Source of the DNA: Acidobacteriota bacterium
Lineage (GTDB): Bacteria > Acidobacteriota > Blastocatellia > Pyrinomonadales > Pyrinomonadaceae
NCBI GenBank assembly: GCA_019239425.1
Contig: JAFAZX010000005.1
Location: forward strand, 62,001 to 126,000
Length of the DNA: 64,000 nucleotides
Reading direction: 5' to 3'
Position numbers and translations under genes: made by a program. Under the pieces are notes generated by a model. The model searched no databases and had not been told where the DNA came from. It saw nothing but the letters and a program-made list of their open reading frames with translations. Positions 59,086 to 64,000 of this stretch are shown here, in pieces (positions within the stretch are counted from its first letter, which is position 1; the number at the start of each line of letters is the position of its first letter).

Positions 59086-62000
59086 ATGCCCGCCTTTCAG
59101 AGAAGCGCTTTCGTCATCACGCGCGGCCGAATCATTGCCGCACTGCTCGCCCTTGCCTTCGTGCTGGCCGCCTTCGCCGGCCCTTCCTTCCGCACGGCCT
59201 CGGCCGGCGCGGGCAGCCCGGTCACGGTCATCGTTGAGCTGAAGGGCGAGCCCGCGGCTGTCTACTCGGCGCGCGCGCGCAAGGCAGGCCGCGCCGTCTC
59301 GACCGACGAGCTGCAAGCTTACCGCGCGCAGCTCGCGGCGCAGCAGGACAAGTTCCTCGCCGCGCTCGCGTCGCGCGGCGTCACGGCCGCAGTCGCCTCG
59401 CGCGGCGTGAAGAACTACGACGGGAGCCTCGCGGCCGACGTGCCCTTGCGCTACACGCTCGTCTACGACGGCCTCGCGCTCAAGGTGCCCGGGGCGGCCG
59501 TGCCCGCGCTCAAAGCGATGCCGGAGGTGAAGGGCGTGCGCGCCGACACGCTGCTCTACCCGCAGCTCGACCACAGCGTGAAGTACATCGAGGCGCCGAG
59601 GGTCTACGGCGCGGTCGAGGAGCTGACGCAGTTCGACGACCTGCGCGAGGGCTACGAGGGGCAGGGCATGTACCTCGCGGTCATCGACACGGGGATTGAC
59701 TGGACGCACCCGATGTTCGGCGGCGACCCGACCCCGCCGCGCCTCGCGGTCGCGCCCGTCTCCGCCTCCGTCCCGACGAACAAGAAGGTCGTCTACTACC
59801 TGCCGCTCGCCGACGTGGCCGCCGAGGACGGCTTCGGCCACGGGACGCACGTCGCCTCGACGGCCGCCGGTTATCTCGCGCAGCACCCCGGCCCGGACGG
59901 TCTGCCGAACACGGCCGACGACATCAGGCTGCACGGCGTCGCGCCGCAGGCGAAGCTGATGTCTTACAAGGTGTGCAGCGACGTGAAGTCCACGGTCAGC
60001 CAGGTGCAGCCCATCGGCGGCTGCGAGACTTCGAACACGATCATGGCGCTCGAAGACGCGATGTCGCCCTTTACCCTGACGGGCCAGCCGAAGCCGGTCG
60101 CGCACGTCATCAACTTGAGCCTCGGGGGCGCGGGCGGGCCGGACGACCCGACCGCGGTCGCGTGCAGCAACGCGGCGCTCGCGGGCGCGTCGGTCGTCGC
60201 CGCCTCGGGTAACGAAGGCCCCGGCGACGGGACGACGGGCAGCCCCGCCGCCGGCCGCCACGTCATCTCGGTCGGCGCGACCTCCCACCCCGGCAACGCC
60301 GCGTCGGCGTTCAAGGTGGACGTTGACGGCGGGCTGCAAGACATCCACGCCGAGCAACTCCACGGGAGCGCGGCCGTCCCCGCGGGGCTCCGGAACAACT
60401 ACGTCTACTGCGGCGTGGGCGACACGCCCGACCAGTTCCCGTCTTCAGTCGCGGGCAAGATTGCGCTCATCGCACGCGGCTCGACCGTTGACGGCGGCGC
60501 CGCGGGCACGGGCCTCTTCGCCAACAAGGCGTTGCAGGCCGCGGCCGCGGGCGCCATCGGCGCCATCATCTTCAACAACGCGGACGGCGAAATCGAAGGC
60601 GTTACGGCCTATCACACGACCATCCCCGTGCTCGGCATCTCGAAGGCGAACGGCGAATACTTGAAGTCTCTCATCGGCACGGACGCGGCGGGCGCGGTCT
60701 CGCCGCAGCAGGTGAAGGTGCTCGCGACGCCGGGCGCGTTCAGCCCGGACATGGCGGGCTTCAGCTCGCGCGGCCCCGTGCGCGGCTTCGGGCAGGTGAA
60801 GCCGGACGTGTCGGCGCCGGGCGTCGCCGTGCTCGCGGCCGTGCCGCCGGGCAGCCTGCTCGGCGCCCTCGGCGCGCTGGAAGGGACGCCGAACTACGCG
60901 CACGTGGACGGCACCTCGATGGCCTCGCCGCACACGGCGGGCGCGGCCGTGCTCGTCCGCCAGGCGCACCTCGACTGGACGCCCGACATGGTGCGCACGG
61001 CCCTCATCAACACTGCGACCAACCTGCGCTCGGCGGACGGGACGCCGAAGCCAGACGGCCCCACCGCCGCCGACTCGATCATCGCCGAGGGCGGCGGGCT
61101 GATTAACGTCTACGAGGCCGTCAACGCCAAGGCTTTGATGGGCGTGAAGGGCGACGGCATCGAGGAGCCCGGCATCCTCGGCAGCCACTCGTTCGGCGAG
61201 GTGCCCGTCGTCAACAGCCGCGTGGCGCACACGGCGACCGTCAACGTCACCATCCGCGACGTGTCGGGGGAGGGCGGGACTTACTTCCTCGGCGTCCTCA
61301 ACAACCGCGACCTGCAACTCGCGGGCATCGGCGTCTCGCTCTCGCGGCCGAGCGTGACGGTGCCGGGGCACGGCGAGGCGACCTTCCAGGTGGACGCCAC
61401 GCTCGACGGCGACATTTTGCGCGACGTGATGGCGGCCAAGACCAACGGCTCGCAGGTACTCTTCGAGCGCTTGCAGCTCCAGTGGTTCGTCACCGCGACC
61501 CGCTCGGACGGCGACCAGTCTCTGCGCATGCCCTTCTACTTCCGCCCGGGCACTTCGCTCCCCGCCAACCCGACCGTGGACACTTTGACGCAGACCGGCA
61601 CGGTGCCCGTGGGCGACTACGGCAGCCAGCTCGCCGGCGGCGTGACCTACGTTGACGTGCCCTTCGAAGTTGACGCCTCGACCTACCAGATCGAAGCGAC
61701 GACCGAGTGGTTCCTGCTGCCGACGAACGACAACCCGGACGTTGACTACGAGCTGCTCGATCCGGACGGCAACGTCATCGCCAGCTCGGGCGCGGCCGGC
61801 GGGCCGGAGTACGTGAACGTCCGCGTTAACCGCGCCGGCACCTACACGCACCGCGTCGTCGGCTTCACCAACGCCGCGACGCAGTTCACCATCACGACGA
61901 AGCTGACGAAGGGCGCGGCGCCGCCTTCGCTTCAGACCATAAGCGGCGAGTTCACGGACGCACAGAATCGACAGGTGGACTTCGACGGCGCCTTCACGCT

Positions 62001-62742
62001 CGCGTGGCAGCCCGCGGGGGGCGAGCGCAGCTTCGAGGTCGAACGCTCGGCCGACGGCGGCCAGACGTGGGAGGTGGTCGCACAGCCCGCCGCGGGCACA
62101 TCGAGCGTCGCGCTCACTGACCAGCCCGACGGCGAGCTGCGCTTCCGCGTGCGGGGATTGCACGACGGGCAGATTGGCTTCTACGTCACGCCCGCGAGCG
62201 CGGCGCAGACGGTGCTCGTTGACCGGCGCACGCTCGTGGACATCACGAACGCCGTGCAGACGGCGATGTCGAACGTGACGTTCGCCAACGGGGTCTTCCA
62301 GCTCGATCTGAATTTGACGAACGCGACGGCGAACACCTACCTGCCGCGCGTCGAGCTGCGGGTCGTCGGCGTCAGCTCGGGCTCGGGCGCGGTGCGCGTG
62401 TCGAACGCGGACGACGGCGGCGCGGGCACGGCCCAGTCGCCCGCACTCTTCGACTACTCGACGAGCCTCGGCTCAGACCAGACGTTCAGCGGCGCCGAGA
62501 CGACCGCGGCGCGCACGCTCCGCTTCACAGACCCGCGCGGGGAACTCTTCACCTACGACATACGGGTGACGGCCTACCAGCGCGCCTCGGGCGCGGGCGG
62601 CGGCGCTCCGGCGGGAGGTACGTCGGGCGGCACGTCCGGCGGCACGTCGCAGTCCGGCCCGGCCCCGACCTCTCTGCTGAGGGTTGCGGCCAACCCGCTG
62701 ACGAAGAGCGTGAGCGTCAAACTCGTGGGCGCGCTGAAGTAG
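59086..62742 (+). CDS. Large secreted S8 protease 4 with PA-domain insert
   Basis: Extracellular protease of 1218 aa of the lactocepin/C5a-peptidase-like class. Signal/anchor helix at residues about 16-35, I9-like propeptide (SPVTVIVELKGEPAAVYSAR). Catalytic Asp201 (AVIDTGIDWTHPMF), His252 (GHGTHVAS), oxyanion Asn in AASGNEGPG, and Ser611 (GTSMASPHTAG). A protease-associated (PA) domain is inserted at about 440-530 (VAGKIALIARGSTVDGGAAG). After the domain come several beta-sandwich modules including a fibronectin-III-like one (about 965-1040), then a Gly/Thr/Ser-rich linker and a short end resembling secretion/sorting tails. GAGGAG precedes the ATG. Confidence 0.93.
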   Translation: MPAFQRSAFVITRGRIIAALLALAFVLAAFAGPSFRTASAGAGSPVTVIVELKGEPAAVYSARARKAGRAVSTDELQAYRAQLAAQQDKFLAALASRGVTAAVASRGVKNYDGSLAADVPLRYTLVYDGLALKVPGAAVPALKAMPEVKGVRADTLLYPQLDHSVKYIEAPRVYGAVEELTQFDDLREGYEGQGMYLAVIDTGIDWTHPMFGGDPTPPRLAVAPVSASVPTNKKVVYYLPLADVAAEDGFGHGTHVASTAAGYLAQHPGPDGLPNTADDIRLHGVAPQAKLMSYKVCSDVKSTVSQVQPIGGCETSNTIMALEDAMSPFTLTGQPKPVAHVINLSLGGAGGPDDPTAVACSNAALAGASVVAASGNEGPGDGTTGSPAAGRHVISVGATSHPGNAASAFKVDVDGGLQDIHAEQLHGSAAVPAGLRNNYVYCGVGDTPDQFPSSVAGKIALIARGSTVDGGAAGTGLFANKALQAAAAGAIGAIIFNNADGEIEGVTAYHTTIPVLGISKANGEYLKSLIGTDAAGAVSPQQVKVLATPGAFSPDMAGFSSRGPVRGFGQVKPDVSAPGVAVLAAVPPGSLLGALGALEGTPNYAHVDGTSMASPHTAGAAVLVRQAHLDWTPDMVRTALINTATNLRSADGTPKPDGPTAADSIIAEGGGLINVYEAVNAKALMGVKGDGIEEPGILGSHSFGEVPVVNSRVAHTATVNVTIRDVSGEGGTYFLGVLNNRDLQLAGIGVSLSRPSVTVPGHGEATFQVDATLDGDILRDVMAAKTNGSQVLFERLQLQWFVTATRSDGDQSLRMPFYFRPGTSLPANPTVDTLTQTGTVPVGDYGSQLAGGVTYVDVPFEVDASTYQIEATTEWFLLPTNDNPDVDYELLDPDGNVIASSGAAGGPEYVNVRVNRAGTYTHRVVGFTNAATQFTITTKLTKGAAPPSLQTISGEFTDAQNRQVDFDGAFTLAWQPAGGERSFEVERSADGGQTWEVVAQPAAGTSSVALTDQPDGELRFRVRGLHDGQIGFYVTPASAAQTVLVDRRTLVDITNAVQTAMSNVTFANGVFQLDLNLTNATANTYLPRVELRVVGVSSGSGAVRVSNADDGGAGTAQSPALFDYSTSLGSDQTFSGAETTAARTLRFTDPRGELFTYDIRVTAYQRASGAGGGAPAGGTSGGTSGGTSQSGPAPTSLLRVAANPLTKSVSVKLVGALK

Positions 62743-62751
62743 GAGGAGTCA

Positions 62752-64000
62752 TGTCGAGAAGACTCTGCTTGACGTTGACGCTGGCGTTCGTCGCCTCGCT
62801 CGCGGGCTTTGCGGGCGGGGCGGCGGGCGCATCACCCGAGCCGCAGGCGACGCCGACGCCCGCGCCGGACGCGATTACTTTCCACAACAACACGATGGCC
62901 GACTTCTCCGCGACGAGCGGCGAGCCCATCGTCAAGGTTGACCCGCGGGATCGCATCTTCGCCACCTCGCCCTTCGGCGTGAGCACGACCTTGAGCCTGC
63001 TCTGGCGCTCGGACGACGGCGGGCGCAGCTATCGTTCGATGGGGACGCCCGTCACGCGCGACGCCGTCAACGGCCCCGGCGGCGGCGACACCGACGTGGA
63101 CTTCGACGCGAAGGGGCGCGTCTACTACGTTGACCTCTCCGCGGCCTGCGTCACCGCGGCCGTCTCGGAGGACGGCGGGCAGACCTTCGCGCCCGAGCGC
63201 ACCAACTACGTGACCTGCGTGAGCGACGAGACCGACGGCGCGGCCGTGGACGACCGCCAGTGGGTCGCGGGCTTCGGCGACGGCCGCGGGTTCGTCACCT
63301 GGCGCAACTTCGAGGGCGGCGGCTTCTACATGTTCCGCACGCGCGACGGCGGGCTGACGTGGGACAAGGGGCGGCAACTCGGCTCGGTCAGTCAGTCGGG
63401 GCCGCTCAAGGCCGACAAGACGAAGCGGCGCGTGAAGGTGAACGGGGTCGAGCGCGACGCGATCCTCCTCTACCAGATTTACTATTCGGGCAGCAGCATC
63501 CGCATGTTCCGCGTCACAGACCTCGACGACGGGTCGGAGCCGATAGTCGAAGACAAGCTCATCTACAATTCGACTTCGGGCTCGGTCAACAACGTCTTCC
63601 CCGTCATCTCCGTTGACCGCGCGGGGAACCTCTACGCCGTCTGGTCGCAGTCGGCGTCCGCCATCTACATGGTCACCTCGACCGACCGCGGCGACACCTG
63701 GTCACAGCCGAAACGCGTGAGCCCGCCGACGATGACGGGCTCGATCATCATGCCGTGGGTCGTCGCAGGCGACCCGGGCCGCGCGGCCGTCGCATGGTAC
63801 CGCGGCTCGATGCCGGGCAACCCGAACTCGCTCGCCAACGAGTGGACGATTCACATGGCGCAGACGTTGAACGCGCTCGACCCGTCCCCGGCGTTCCAGA
63901 CCGTGCAGGTGAGTCAGAACGTCATCCACCGCGGCGAGATCTGTCTCGAAGGCACGCTCTGCGACGCGGAGGGGCGCGACCGCAGCTTCCTCGAATACCC
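62752..64000 (+). CDS. Secreted BNR/sialidase-like beta-propeller protein (cut by window edge)
   Basis: The first ~416 residues are visible; the gene runs off the right edge. Signal peptide MSRRLCLTLTLAFVASLAGF to about AGA, then a Pro/Thr/Ala linker. The repeats carry Asp-box (BNR) motifs S-x-D-x-G-x-T-W in the forms RSDDGGRSY, SEDGGQTF, TRDGGLTW and STDRGDTW, so a sialidase-type six-bladed propeller or related glycan-binding fold is expected. GGAGG lies 5 nt before the ATG, and the gene follows the S8 protease 4 stop by 9 nt, which implies an operon. Catalytic arginines of true sialidases cannot be confirmed. Confidence 0.9.

Noticed and set aside
59086..60363. 428-aa minus-strand frame across the start of S8 protease 4
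   Set aside because: Antisense shadow with His/Arg/Asp bias and no recognisable domain.

Overview
The window is a contiguous, GC-rich bacterial chromosome segment, most likely from the phylum Acidobacteriota (Blastocatellia/Pyrinomonas-like). This rests on a VWFA-type domain protein of the acidobacterial kind, a large Oar-like TonB-dependent receptor with an N-terminal carboxypeptidase-regulatory domain, FecR/DUF6600-type and SIMPL proteins, and many secreted TPR/VWA proteins. The lineage is inferred from gene content only. There are 45 protein-coding genes (two run off the ends). I saw no rRNA, tRNA, CRISPR array, prophage or transposase gene.

Layout. 1-13.1 kb, mostly minus strand: Lon protease, Hsp20, CBS-domain protein, SIMPL protein, a Rieske/ferredoxin convergent pair, NadA, fumarase, secreted proteins, a putative cysteine-containing peptide precursor with a small membrane protein beside it, a TPR protein and a rhodanese. 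13.2-19.5 kb, plus strand: a lipoprotein, then a complete 2-oxoacid dehydrogenase set (E3, E1 alpha, E1 beta, a DUF4242 protein, E2). 19.5-43.3 kb: a Fic protein, cell-surface and envelope proteins (a giant HYR/P-domain protein, TonB-dependent receptor, FecR/DUF6600, OmpA, VWFA), a TIR-like protein, LipB and a threonine-dehydratase-like enzyme. 43.6-51 kb: LipA, a medium-chain dehydrogenase, Dxs, a VWA protein, DUF983 and PhyH-like proteins. 51.5-64 kb: four consecutive secreted subtilisin-like (S8) proteases and a BNR-propeller protein. LipA and LipB make the lipoyl cofactor that the E2 at 18 kb needs.

The most striking feature is not a gene. About twenty long inverted repeats sit between genes, on average one every ~3 kb. 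In seventeen of them each arm is built from about four degenerate units of 7 nt (e.g. GTRAATG, AAGGATG, GTGATAA, CGTGAAC, GGCAGTA, AGGCAAA) or 8 nt (ACACAGAG, GACGGGGA). Nearly all lie within about 55 nt of a stop codon, and in several cases the arm itself supplies the stop codon. Copies of one family at distant loci share the inner (loop) sequence, sometimes in opposite orientation, so they look like dispersed elements and not independently arisen terminators.
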